From Archangium violaceum (GTDB lineage Bacteria; Myxococcota; Myxococcia; Myxococcales; Myxococcaceae), in assembly GCF_016887565.1 (NCBI RefSeq), contig NZ_CP069396.1:9716001-9780000 (forward strand): a DNA stretch of 64,000 nucleotides, written 5' to 3'. Below the pieces are notes generated by a model. It was not told the origin of the DNA. It did no database searches and saw nothing but the letters and a program-made list of their open reading frames with translations. The translations under genes were made by a program, and so were the position numbers. Position 1 is the stretch's first letter. Every line of letters begins with the position of its first letter. This document shows positions 50,174-59,078 of the stretch, one piece after another.

Positions 50174-52216
50174 TCAGCCCTCCCCCTGACGCATGGCCGC
50201 GAGCGGGGTGACCGCGCTGCCGCGCCACGCGGGCACCAGCGCCGCCCCCATCACCACCCCCAGCACGCCCAGCCCCACGGCCAGCACGTGCCACGCCTCC
50301 AGCTGCGGGTACAGCACCGGACCTCCGAGGAAGAACTGCAGTGTGTCGTCGTGCACGGCGAGGCCCTGGCCCATGAGGCCCTTCAGCAGGGCGGCCCCGA
50401 GCCCGATACCGAGTACGCTGCCGGCCCCGCCCAGGAACAGCCCCTCCAGCAGCAGCCCGAGGAACACCTGCCGGCGCTGCATGCCCACCGCCCGCAGGGT
50501 GCCCACCTCGCCCACCCGCTCGCGTGCCAGCAACAGCAACGTGCCGGTGGACACCAGCAGCACGAAGAGCCCGAGCAGCAACGCGATGACCAGCAGCAAC
50601 ACCTGCGTCATCGCCACCACGCCGCTGATGAAGCCGCCCACCTGCTGCCAGTCCGCGGTGGTCAGGGGCAGGCCCTTGTCGCTCACGAGCTGGCGGATGC
50701 GCTCGGCCACTTCCTCGGGCGTCGCTCCGGGCTTCAGCACCAAGGCGGCCTGCGGGATGCCGCCCGACAGCAGCTCCTCCTCGGTGAAGCTCGGCGAGAG
50801 CCCTTCCGCCCGCTCGAAGACGGGGGCCTCGCTGCCCGTCGTCTTCACCTCTCCGTCGACGATGGCCGGCGGAGCGAACGCGTCCGTGGACAGGCTCCCG
50901 GTCCCGCCAGCCAGGCCGAACGAGTCGATGAGCCGCCGGGCCTCCTCCGCCTCGGCCCGGGTCTGCCGGCCCGACAGGTGGCGCACGGTGACGAGGTCCA
51001 TCAGGCTGGTGCTGTTGACGCGGCTGGTGTCGCCACCGAGCCCGCGGAAGCGGAACGTCCCCCAGACCTTCACCGGGACGCCGCCGCCGATCCCCAGCAG
51101 CCCCTTCACCACCAGGGTGTCCCCTGGCCGGATGCGGTACAGCGGGAGATGGGGCGCGAGCGCGTCATGGAAGAGGCGGTAGCGCGCATCGAAATTGCCG
51201 TCATCGAGCTTCAGGAACTCCGTGAGCAGCGCATCCAGCTCGCCCTCGTGGCCCAGCTGGCGCGCGAGTTCCGCCCGCAGCGCGGTGGCCCGCTCCACGT
51301 CGAGCCGCGCCAGCAGGTCCGGAATCTCCGCGACGTTGCGCTCCACCTGCGTCCGCAACCGCTCGTCGGCGGCGAGCGTGTTGCCCCGCTCGCGCTCGCG
51401 CCGCACCTCGTCCAGCCGGGACGCCATGGGCAACTTGAAGGACTGCTCGTAGAGGGCGTGCCCCAGCAGGATGCCGCGGCTGCCCGGAGGAGGCATCTGC
51501 CCCTGCACGAGCTCGAAGCGCGGAAACGCCCTCGCGAACCGCGGCAGCTCCGAGCCCAGGTAGTCCACGAAGAGCGTCTCGCCCTCGCCCACCTGCTTGG
51601 CCACGCGGTTCTCGAGGAACTCGAGGACCGGCAGGGGCTCGGTGGAGAAGCGCTCCCAGAAGCGCTCCGAGGTGGCCTCCTCCAGCGCACGCTGATCCTC
51701 CCGCGACTCCTCATCGCTGGCGAACGCCTCCTCGCGCCGGCGCGCGTCCCCGGCCACCCGCTGGAGGGTGCGCGCCAGGTCCTCGGCGAGCCTCCGCAGC
51801 CGGGCCTCGCGCTCCAGAGAGGCGGGCTCGCGCACCACGGCGCGCACCGCGGCCAGCTTGTCGTCCAGGTAGTTGCCGCGGAACACCGTGGCCACCCCCG
51901 TCTCCAGGGGCACCACCTCCCCCACGCCCTCCACACCGCGCAGCAGCGTCTCGGTGGAGGCGTAGTCGGGCAGCGGCAGCAGCTCCGGAGGGCCACCGGG
52001 CCCCACCATCATCTGGGGCGGCTCGGTCGAGCCGGAGTGGTACACCTGCAGGTCTCCGGCCCCGCTCTCGATCATGCTGCGCCGCGTCCCGCCATAGACG
52101 GCCTCCACGAGCGCGAACCCAACGGTGAGCAGAGCCGCCATACCGGCCGCGAGCAGGCCGACGATCCAGCTGCGAGGACGAGACCTGACGCTCCGCAGAG
52201 CGAATGAAATCAGCAT
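50174..52216 (-). CDS. large FtsX/LolE-type ABC transporter permease
   Basis: A 680-residue protein with an N-terminal transmembrane helix, an unusually long periplasmic domain (about residues 45-530), and three C-terminal helices including ARERVGEVGTLRAVGMQRRQV. The periplasmic part has coiled-coil-like stretches (RLRRLAEDLARTLQRVAGDA, VRRERERGNTLAADERLRTQ). ATG 52216 follows a GTG one codon earlier. The gene is 101 nt downstream of the AL-KR-ACP gene and 4 nt upstream of the second permease. As with its partner, an ATP-binding subunit is missing here and must come from elsewhere in the genome. Confidence 0.82.
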   Translation of the reverse strand: MLISFALRSVRSRPRSWIVGLLAAGMAALLTVGFALVEAVYGGTRRSMIESGAGDLQVYHSGSTEPPQMMVGPGGPPELLPLPDYASTETLLRGVEGVGEVVPLETGVATVFRGNYLDDKLAAVRAVVREPASLEREARLRRLAEDLARTLQRVAGDARRREEAFASDEESREDQRALEEATSERFWERFSTEPLPVLEFLENRVAKQVGEGETLFVDYLGSELPRFARAFPRFELVQGQMPPPGSRGILLGHALYEQSFKLPMASRLDEVRRERERGNTLAADERLRTQVERNVAEIPDLLARLDVERATALRAELARQLGHEGELDALLTEFLKLDDGNFDARYRLFHDALAPHLPLYRIRPGDTLVVKGLLGIGGGVPVKVWGTFRFRGLGGDTSRVNSTSLMDLVTVRHLSGRQTRAEAEEARRLIDSFGLAGGTGSLSTDAFAPPAIVDGEVKTTGSEAPVFERAEGLSPSFTEEELLSGGIPQAALVLKPGATPEEVAERIRQLVSDKGLPLTTADWQQVGGFISGVVAMTQVLLLVIALLLGLFVLLVSTGTLLLLARERVGEVGTLRAVGMQRRQVFLGLLLEGLFLGGAGSVLGIGLGAALLKGLMGQGLAVHDDTLQFFLGGPVLYPQLEAWHVLAVGLGVLGVVMGAALVPAWRGSAVTPLAAMRQGEG

Positions 52217-52317
52217 CACGGATGAAGCCTGCCCGGGGGCCCGTGGGGGGGAGGAAACGGGCCTGGCACGGCTTCCCGGACTCTAAGGAACCGGACCGGC
52301 TGAAACAAGCCGCCGGC

Positions 52318-55300
52318 TCAAGAGGGCTGGAGCGCGCTCAGCAGCAGGCTCACCTGGGCATCGGAGAGCTGAGACACGTCCAGCTCGTTCGGGTCCACCA
52401 TGGAGCGCAGGTGGCCCACGAGCTCGGAGACCGAGGGGTGCTCGAAGAGCGCCAGCTCTCGCAGCCGCAGCCCGGTGCGCTCGTTGATGCGAGCCACCAC
52501 CCGCGTGGCCTGCAACGAGCTGCCACCGAGGGAGAAGAAGTTCGAGCGGCCTCCCACCTCGTTCACGCCGAGCACCTCGCGGAAGGCCTCCACCACCACT
52601 TCCTCCAGGGGCCCCAGGGGACCGCCCGTGGCCTCACCGAAGGCTTCCGCGGCGAGCGCCGCCCGGTCGATCGTCCCATCGACGAGCCGGGGGAGCCCGG
52701 GCACTCCATGCGGCACGGCATCGGCCCCGGCCACCAGAGCGGGCGCACCGGCCTCCTGGGTGACGAAGACATGGGCCTGCTCCAGGGGTACACCCGCTCC
52801 CAGGCCGGCGGCACGCCAGGGGAGCGCCGAGCCCTCCACCCCCACCAGCACGTGCGAGGCCCCCGACTCGATGGCGAGAACAAGGGAGGCCAGCGCCTGG
52901 GAGGGCTCCAGCATCCGGTAGCCCGGAGGAGACGCCATCAGGTCTCGCGCCATACCCGTCGCCCGGATGGAGCTGAAGGACACGGCCAGCGCCCGCCGGC
53001 CCTCCGCCACGAGCGCCTCCGCGAAGCGCTCGACGAACCCGGAGGCGGCGCAGTAGCTCGCATGCAGCCCCGCCCCGAGCGTCCCCATGAGCGAGGAGGC
53101 GAAGACGAGCACGGCCTCTGGCCGCGCCGCGAACGCCTGGGCGATGGCCAGGGCGCCCATCACGTGTGCCGAAGCCCCGCGCACGAGCGCCTCGGGCGTC
53201 TGTGCGCCGAGCGACAGGGACTCCAGGGTACCGGCGAAGTGGAAGGCGCCGTCGAAGGCACGGCCGGCGCGGGCCTCGGCCTGACGCACCACCTGGCCAA
53301 GCGCCGCCGCGTCCGTGACGTCCACCGGCACGTACTCCGAATCCCCGAGCTCGCGCACGAGCGCCTCGGAGACCGCGTCCCGCTCACGGCGCCCCACCAG
53401 GAGCAGGCGGGCACCGAGGCTCCGCCGCAGGTGACGGGCCCAGGCCTGCCCCACCCCACCGAGCGCGCCCGTGACGAGGTACAGCCCTTCCCGCTTCAGG
53501 CTCCGGGGAGAGTCCACCTTCCGAGGCACCCAGGAGGAGAACGCGCGCTCCAGCCGCAGACCCTCGCGGTACGACACCTCACGCGCGGCGCGAAGCCCCT
53601 CGAGCTCCGCGGCCACGCACCGGGCCACCTCCTCCGGCGAGGCAGAGCACCAGACGAGCCGTGCATCAAGGCCCGCCACCTCCGCCGCCGCGGACCAGAG
53701 CAGGCCCGGTATCAGCAGCGGGCCCACCGCGGAGTCGGAGGCGGATTCGAGGCGCGGAGCCACCACCCGCAGTTGCACCGGCGCGCCCTCCACCCTCGGG
53801 GCCAGGGCCTGCACCAGACGCAGCAGCGGCGAGATGGCCTCCACCGGCGCCGCCCGGCCCGCCACGTACACGACATCCTCGAAGCGCTGTCCCTCCGCGG
53901 CGAGCGCCTCGAAGGCCCGCCCCACCTCGTCGGCCAGAGCTGGACCCGGCTCCACGCACACCACGCGCCGCCGACCGGAGAGCCGCTCACGCAGAGGGGC
54001 GGAAAAGGCCGCACCGGCCACCAGCAGCAGGGAACCCGCGGGCGACACCTCGCTCGCGGTCACCTGGAGGCTCGACACCCACCGGGGCACGGCCAGGCAG
54101 CGGGGCAGCGTCGAGGCACCACCGAGGAGCCGCTCCGCCTCGCGCCTCTCGGCGGCCAGCTCACCCGCCTCGAAGCGGCGCCGCAGCTCGGTGCGCCCCC
54201 GCTTGCCCAGCTCCGTCTTGGGCACCTGGTGCTTCGCGAGCGGCACCAGATAGCCCACCTGCACCCCGAGCGCCCTCGCCACCGCCTCCCGGATGGAGCG
54301 CAGCAACTGCCCGAGCGGCGGCGCGTCCGGCATGGGCACGAAGAAGACGAGCACCTCGTCCGTCTGTGTGCCCCCGACCCGCGTGGGGCAGGCCACGGCG
54401 AACGATGGCAACACACCGGGCACCTGCTCCACCACGGATTCGATCTCCTGGGGGTAGAGGTTGTTTCCGTTGATGATGAGGACTTCCTTCTGACGCCCCG
54501 AGATCGCCATCTCGCCCTCGCGGAGGACGGCCATGTCGCCGGTGCGGAACCACCCATCCGCCGTGAAGGACTTCGCGTTGAGCTCGGGGTCGTCCAGGTA
54601 CCCGGCCAGCACGGCGGCCCCGCGCACCTGGAGGTGGCCCACCGTGCCCTGGGGCACCACGACGTCCTGGTCGTCCACGACCCGGAGCGAGGAGCCGGCG
54701 GGGGGTGGGCCGAGCTGGACGTGAGGCTCTCCCGGGTGGGTGCGCACCCCGCGCGTGAAGGTGAAGAACGACGTGGTCTCGGCCATGCCCCACGCCGGGC
54801 AGAGGGCATCGGGCCGCAGCCCATCCTGGAGGAGCGGCTGGGTGAAGCGGTGCATCGTCTCGGCGACGATGGGCTCTCCGGCGCAGGACAGCACGCGCAC
54901 GCGCGAGAGCTTCCACGCGCGGCGCTCACCCCGGGCGAGCCGGTCCGCGACGAGGCCATAGGCGAAGTTGGGGGCCCAGCTCATGGTGGCACCGAACTCG
55001 GTGAGCAGGTCCAACCAGCGCAGCACGTCCACCAGCACGAAATCCCTCGCGACGAGCACGTGCGAGGTCCCCGCGCGCAGGCTGACGAGGTGGGGGTAGG
55101 CCGTGCCGGCCACGTGGTCGAGCGGCATCCAGCTCAGGCCGAGGTCCTCTTGCGAGTACCAGCCACCGGCCAGGGTCGCGTCGCACATGGCCAGCAGGTT
55201 GTCTTGCGAGAGGACCACGCCCTTGGGCCGCCCGGTGCTGCCCGAGGTGAACGACAGCACGGCGGGAGAAGACGGAGACAACGCAACGGGCTGGCCGGCG

Positions 55301-56241
55301 GCCGAGCGGTCCAGCGAGGAGAGCGCGACGGCGCGCGGACCCAGCGCCGAGAGCACAGGGGCGGCCTGGGCGTTGGTGAGCACGAGCGGACCGCCCAGTC
55401 GCTCCGACACCGAGAGGATCCGGGCGATGCTGGCGTGCGACCGATCGAACGAGGCCGGCCAGGCCATCGGCACCGGCACCACGCCTCCGAGGGTACAGGC
55501 CCAGAAGGCGCGCACGTAGTCGCCGGGACGATCCATCAGGAGGATGACGCGCTCGCCAGTCTTCACGCCAAGGGAGCCCAGCCCGCCCCAGAGCCGGAGG
55601 GCCTCCTCCCAGAGGTCCGCGTACCGAAGCGTCTCTCGGCCACCCTCCACGTCGATGAAGGTGACGGTGCGATCGGCGTGGACCCGAGCCGCGTGCCGCA
55701 ACAGCTCCCCGAGTGTCGTTGCCGCGCCCGGGGCACCGCGCCTCGGGCCTCCCTCCAGGAGTGACGGGCCCGCCAGCTCCGAACTTCCATCGGCGGCCGG
55801 GCCAGGGATCGCTGTCGTGGCGGAGAGGGCCGCGCCCGTCCTGGGACGCAACGACTCGGGGAGCAGCTCGTCCAGCGGGTCGAACCGCTCCTCGTGCTGC
55901 CTCGGGCCCGACAGCGCCACGGCCTCGCGGCCAGCCTGATGGAACCGGGCCTCCAGGTGCTGGAGGAAGGCGGGAGTGGCGGGTGTCAGCCGCGAGAGCG
56001 CCTCGCGATCGGGCTCGCCCGAGTCGAGGATGGGAATGGCGTCGATCAACGCGACACACGGGGTCTGTTCGCCCAGACGCTCGCGGAGCAGCGCCTCCAG
56101 CACTCCCGAACGGATGGCTCGCCGCGGCACGACCCAGGCCACCGCCGTCGCGCCTTCGCCCACCACACAGACGTCCTGGACGTGGGAGTCGCTTCGAAGC
56201 ACCTGCTCGACCGCACCCGCCAGCATCGTTCGAGAACCCAT
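52318..56241 (-). CDS. acyl-AMP ligase - ketoreductase - ACP starter protein
   Basis: A 1307-residue protein taken from ATG 56241. Residues 1-75 look like an isolated C-terminal subdomain of an adenylation enzyme (VEQVLRSDSHVQDVCVV to DSGEPDREAL). An acyl-CoA/acyl-ACP-ligase domain (about 165-680) follows, with LSFTSGSTGRPKGV near 330 and SGRQKEVLIINGNNLYPQEI. A KR-type Rossmann domain has TGALGGVG near 920, an FASSLMG Ser and a SYCAAS Tyr. A carrier domain ends the protein with LGGSSLQAT, Ser near 1240. There is no ketosynthase or acyltransferase. The KR position that is normally Lys reads His (SAHVMGALAI), so reductase activity is doubtful. The likely role is to activate and hold an acyl or hydroxyacyl starter for the NRPS. 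It is the first gene of the minus-strand transporter run and divergent from the methyltransferase. Confidence 0.85.
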   Translation of the reverse strand: MGSRTMLAGAVEQVLRSDSHVQDVCVVGEGATAVAWVVPRRAIRSGVLEALLRERLGEQTPCVALIDAIPILDSGEPDREALSRLTPATPAFLQHLEARFHQAGREAVALSGPRQHEERFDPLDELLPESLRPRTGAALSATTAIPGPAADGSSELAGPSLLEGGPRRGAPGAATTLGELLRHAARVHADRTVTFIDVEGGRETLRYADLWEEALRLWGGLGSLGVKTGERVILLMDRPGDYVRAFWACTLGGVVPVPMAWPASFDRSHASIARILSVSERLGGPLVLTNAQAAPVLSALGPRAVALSSLDRSAAGQPVALSPSSPAVLSFTSGSTGRPKGVVLSQDNLLAMCDATLAGGWYSQEDLGLSWMPLDHVAGTAYPHLVSLRAGTSHVLVARDFVLVDVLRWLDLLTEFGATMSWAPNFAYGLVADRLARGERRAWKLSRVRVLSCAGEPIVAETMHRFTQPLLQDGLRPDALCPAWGMAETTSFFTFTRGVRTHPGEPHVQLGPPPAGSSLRVVDDQDVVVPQGTVGHLQVRGAAVLAGYLDDPELNAKSFTADGWFRTGDMAVLREGEMAISGRQKEVLIINGNNLYPQEIESVVEQVPGVLPSFAVACPTRVGGTQTDEVLVFFVPMPDAPPLGQLLRSIREAVARALGVQVGYLVPLAKHQVPKTELGKRGRTELRRRFEAGELAAERREAERLLGGASTLPRCLAVPRWVSSLQVTASEVSPAGSLLLVAGAAFSAPLRERLSGRRRVVCVEPGPALADEVGRAFEALAAEGQRFEDVVYVAGRAAPVEAISPLLRLVQALAPRVEGAPVQLRVVAPRLESASDSAVGPLLIPGLLWSAAAEVAGLDARLVWCSASPEEVARCVAAELEGLRAAREVSYREGLRLERAFSSWVPRKVDSPRSLKREGLYLVTGALGGVGQAWARHLRRSLGARLLLVGRRERDAVSEALVRELGDSEYVPVDVTDAAALGQVVRQAEARAGRAFDGAFHFAGTLESLSLGAQTPEALVRGASAHVMGALAIAQAFAARPEAVLVFASSLMGTLGAGLHASYCAASGFVERFAEALVAEGRRALAVSFSSIRATGMARDLMASPPGYRMLEPSQALASLVLAIESGASHVLVGVEGSALPWRAAGLGAGVPLEQAHVFVTQEAGAPALVAGADAVPHGVPGLPRLVDGTIDRAALAAEAFGEATGGPLGPLEEVVVEAFREVLGVNEVGGRSNFFSLGGSSLQATRVVARINERTGLRLRELALFEHPSVSELVGHLRSMVDPNELDVSQLSDAQVSLLLSALQPS

Positions 56242-56348
56242 GACAGGGGATGGTAGCGCACGCTCCAGCGGCGCTGGAAACGGGCCGGGGTGCGGTTGCA
56301 TCGGGACGATCGGAAGGGACAAGCTGAGGCTCCCCGAACGAGGTACCG

Positions 56349-57860
56349 ATGACGGCTCCGCAGAGCGCCCCCTCCCCCACCCTCGCGCAGTCGCTGCACT
56401 TCTGGGCGCGCAACGCCTCGAACGAGTCGGCGCTTCTCCGTACATCGCTGAGCGTGGGGCTCTTCGACGCACTGCCAGTGGAAGGAGAGGGCGCGCCGGT
56501 GTCGGTGCGGCAACTGGCGGAGAAGGTGGGGGCTTCGGTCCGCGGCGTGCGCTCGCTCGTCGAGTTGCTGGTATGCCTGGGTTTGGTGCGGATGGATGAC
56601 GCACGAGGACTGGCGCTGGCCTGCCCCGTCGCGGCCTTCCTGAGGGACGCGGCGTTCCGAGAGCGGCTCCAGGAGGCGGCGCGCTGGTGGGGCCCCATCG
56701 GCCACCTGGAGGAGGCGGTGAAGACAGGGGAGGCCGTCAACCACGAGGGACAGCGTTGGGACGTGCTCGACCACTACGGGCGGCTCTTCCTGGAGACGAC
56801 GCCCGCGCCCTCACCGGAAGCCGAGGACTTCTTCGACCGTTTCGCGCGCAGCGCCGCACGCACATGGCTGCTGGTGGCGGTGGGCCGGCTGGGACTGCTG
56901 GAGCAGCTCTCCACGGGCCCCAAGGACGAGGCGGTGCTCCGGGCGGCCACGGGCGCGAGCGAGCGGGGTCTGCGGCGGGTGTTGGAGGTGCTGGCCCACC
57001 TGGGCATCACGCGGACCGAGGGCCTGACGAGCACCTTCACGGACGAGGCCCGGCAGGTGCTGGACGGCAAGGCGCTGCCGTACCTGCTGCGCTCCTTCTC
57101 CGTGTCCGCGCAGTACTGGGAGGCGCTGGACCGGCTCGAGGAGACCGTGCGTCACGAGCGCTACATCCTGGACCTGAAGGACCCCGAGGTGAGCCGGCGC
57201 TTCTACGCGGACAACTCGAATCAGATCACCGCGGTGTTCGCCTCGCACTACCAGCTCAGCCGGCGCGCGGCGGCGACCATCGCCCAGGTGCGTCCGCTGA
57301 CGGGCGCGTCGGTGCTGGACATCGGCACGGGCTCGGGCGTCTGGGGCGTGGCCTTCGCGCGGACGGAGCCCACGGCGCACGTCACCTACTTCGACCAGGA
57401 GGTGGTGCTGGCGCAGGCGCGGCGCAACGTGGAGCAGCTCAAGGCCCTGGGCCAGGCGCGCTTCTGGCCCGGCAACCTCTTCACCCAGGACTTCGGCGAG
57501 GCCGCGTACGACTTCATCATCCTGCCGCAGGTGCTCAACGTGCTGCGGCCCGAGTCCCTGCCAGACATGTTCCGCCGGGTGGCGCGCGCGCTGAAGCCGG
57601 ACGGCATCCTGGTCATCGCCGAGTACGTGCTGAACGAGCGGCGCGACGGCCCGCTGGACCACCTCTATTTCGGGCTGCGGCGCTTCCTCACCAACGAAGG
57701 GGATCTGCTCTCCCATTCGGAGTACGGCCGGCTGCTGGCGGACGTAGGCCTCACCGCATCGGTCTGCCTGCCACTGCCAACGCAGGAGCTGCTCCTCGCC
57801 GCGCGCCCCGGGGTGACGCTGCCCACGCAGCTCGCGCCTCCCGCGCGCACGGCCGCCTGA
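56349..57860 (+). CDS. SAM-dependent O-methyltransferase with duplicated winged-helix region
   Basis: A 503-residue methyltransferase, longer than the usual 340. The C-terminal domain (about 300-500) has motif I VLDIGTGSGVWGVAF and the late acidic YFDQE, as in acetylserotonin/plant-type O-methyltransferases. Two dimerisation-like winged-helix units precede it (about 30-95 LFDAL...LVRMDD and 175-240 GLLEQL...ITRTEG), so the N-terminal module appears duplicated. It is divergent from the AL-KR-ACP gene (107 bp between starts) and lies 99 nt upstream of a desaturase gene. A second member with the same C-terminal pattern is cut by the right window edge. O-methylation of the NRPS product is a likely role. 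Confidence 0.82.
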   Translation: MTAPQSAPSPTLAQSLHFWARNASNESALLRTSLSVGLFDALPVEGEGAPVSVRQLAEKVGASVRGVRSLVELLVCLGLVRMDDARGLALACPVAAFLRDAAFRERLQEAARWWGPIGHLEEAVKTGEAVNHEGQRWDVLDHYGRLFLETTPAPSPEAEDFFDRFARSAARTWLLVAVGRLGLLEQLSTGPKDEAVLRAATGASERGLRRVLEVLAHLGITRTEGLTSTFTDEARQVLDGKALPYLLRSFSVSAQYWEALDRLEETVRHERYILDLKDPEVSRRFYADNSNQITAVFASHYQLSRRAAATIAQVRPLTGASVLDIGTGSGVWGVAFARTEPTAHVTYFDQEVVLAQARRNVEQLKALGQARFWPGNLFTQDFGEAAYDFIILPQVLNVLRPESLPDMFRRVARALKPDGILVIAEYVLNERRDGPLDHLYFGLRRFLTNEGDLLSHSEYGRLLADVGLTASVCLPLPTQELLLAARPGVTLPTQLAPPARTAA

Positions 57861-57959
57861 CGCACCCCGTCACACGCCCCTTCCCCCGCCTGCTTGCTCA
57901 CCTCATGATTCTCAGTTTAAGCTAATCTTACACTTCTTCCGTTCCCCCGGACGGTTCCC

Positions 57960-58934
57960 ATGGCCCCAGCGTCGCTGGAGGACACCCCCCGCCGCACGAG
58001 CGATGGCCTGACGCCCGCCGGGCGGGAGCGATCCGGCTCGGTGGCGGCGCGGCTGAGGGCGAGGTACGCGCGGGAGGTGGCCCGGATGAGCGGCCACGCG
58101 CACTCAGTGGCCGGGGGGCTCGGGCACATGGCCTTCCACATCGGGCTCGGGGTGGGAGCGGCTTTCGCGGCCTACGCGCTGCTGGAGACGCGGCCAGTGG
58201 TGGGCTGGGTGCTCTACCCGCTGGTGGCCTTTTTCATCGCCACGCGGTTCCGCGCGCTCGGCAACATGCTGCACGAGGCGTGTCACGGCATGTTCGTGCG
58301 CGGCAAGCGCGCCAACCGCTTCTTCGGGCACGTGCTGTCCATCATCGACCTCACCGCTCTCGGGCCCTACACGCGCGAGCACTTCACCCATCACCAGCAC
58401 CTGGGGGATCCGGTGAGGGACCTGGACTTCATCCCCCGCCAGAAGTTCGGCTTCGCCGAGCCCATCCAGCACTTCGCGCGCCGCCACCTGCTGCGCCCGC
58501 TGCTGCTCGTCCACCTGCCGTCCTTCGTGCGCCCGGTGCTCTGGAGCCGCACGGACCCCTGGCCGGTGACGCTGTGCCGGTGGGCCTTCGTCGCGGGGCT
58601 GCTGGCGCTGGCGCAGTGGGGCGTCGGCTGGAGGGCGTTCCTGCTCTTCTACGTGCTGCCCTACTTCGTGACCTACCAGGTCATCCGCTACTGGTCGGAC
58701 GCGGTGGACCACGCGGGCATCATCGGTGAGGCGGACGAGTTCCAGCGCTCCCGCAACCACATCTTCGCGTGGGGGCTGCTCAACCGGGTGCTCTTCCCCC
58801 GGAACGACCAGTACCACCTCACGCACCACCTCTTCCCGGCGGTGCCCACCACCGCCCAGGGTCGCGTGCACGCGCTCCTCATGAAGGATCCGGAGTACGC
58901 GGACCGCCCGCACTCCTTCTCCTCGCTGCTGTGA
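57960..58934 (+). CDS. membrane fatty-acid desaturase
   Basis: A 324-residue integral membrane di-iron desaturase. The three His boxes are clear: HEACH in MLHEACHGMF (about residue 105), HFTHHQH (about 140) and HLTHHLF (about 290), with hydrophobic segments between them. The first 45 residues are Arg/Ser-rich and may be disordered; ATG 58086 is a shorter possible start. An AT-rich stretch (57905-57945) upstream is a likely promoter. It could modify the acyl starter or simply membrane lipids; location near the AL-KR-ACP gene favours the first but does not prove it. Confidence 0.88.
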   Translation: MAPASLEDTPRRTSDGLTPAGRERSGSVAARLRARYAREVARMSGHAHSVAGGLGHMAFHIGLGVGAAFAAYALLETRPVVGWVLYPLVAFFIATRFRALGNMLHEACHGMFVRGKRANRFFGHVLSIIDLTALGPYTREHFTHHQHLGDPVRDLDFIPRQKFGFAEPIQHFARRHLLRPLLLVHLPSFVRPVLWSRTDPWPVTLCRWAFVAGLLALAQWGVGWRAFLLFYVLPYFVTYQVIRYWSDAVDHAGIIGEADEFQRSRNHIFAWGLLNRVLFPRNDQYHLTHHLFPAVPTTAQGRVHALLMKDPEYADRPHSFSSLL

Positions 58935-58986
58935 GGAGTCTCATCACCCGGAGGCACCGTCCACGACACGGGACAGTCCACGTTCC

Positions 58987-59006
58987 ACTCCTCACCGGTG
59001 AGGAGT
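58987..59006. repeat. 20-bp perfect palindrome
   Basis: ACTCCTCACCGGTGAGGAGT is a perfect palindrome 52 nt after the desaturase stop. It shares its CTCCTCACCGGTGAGGAG core with the palindrome 17 nt further on. It may act as a transcription terminator between convergent genes. Confidence 0.7.
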
Positions 59007-59023
59007 GAAACGAGGCGGATGCA

Positions 59024-59051
59024 TTCCGCTCCTCACCGGTGAGGAGCGGAA
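59024..59051. repeat. 28-bp perfect palindrome
   Basis: A 28-bp perfect palindrome with the same 18-bp core as the neighbour, flanked by TTCCG/CGGAA. It lies 27 nt past the end of the GH43-type gene, so it can serve as that gene's terminator. Confidence 0.7.
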
Positions 59052-59078
59052 CGAAGTGGCCTCCCACCGAAGCCCCGC

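Noticed and set aside
52204..55764. A 1186-codon open frame on the plus strand opposite the AL-KR-ACP gene
   Set aside because: Opposite to a multidomain gene; the product is His/Arg-rich with no domains.
58987..59051. CRISPR array
   Set aside because: Only two palindromic units with a 17-nt gap; no spacer-repeat periodicity and no cas genes.
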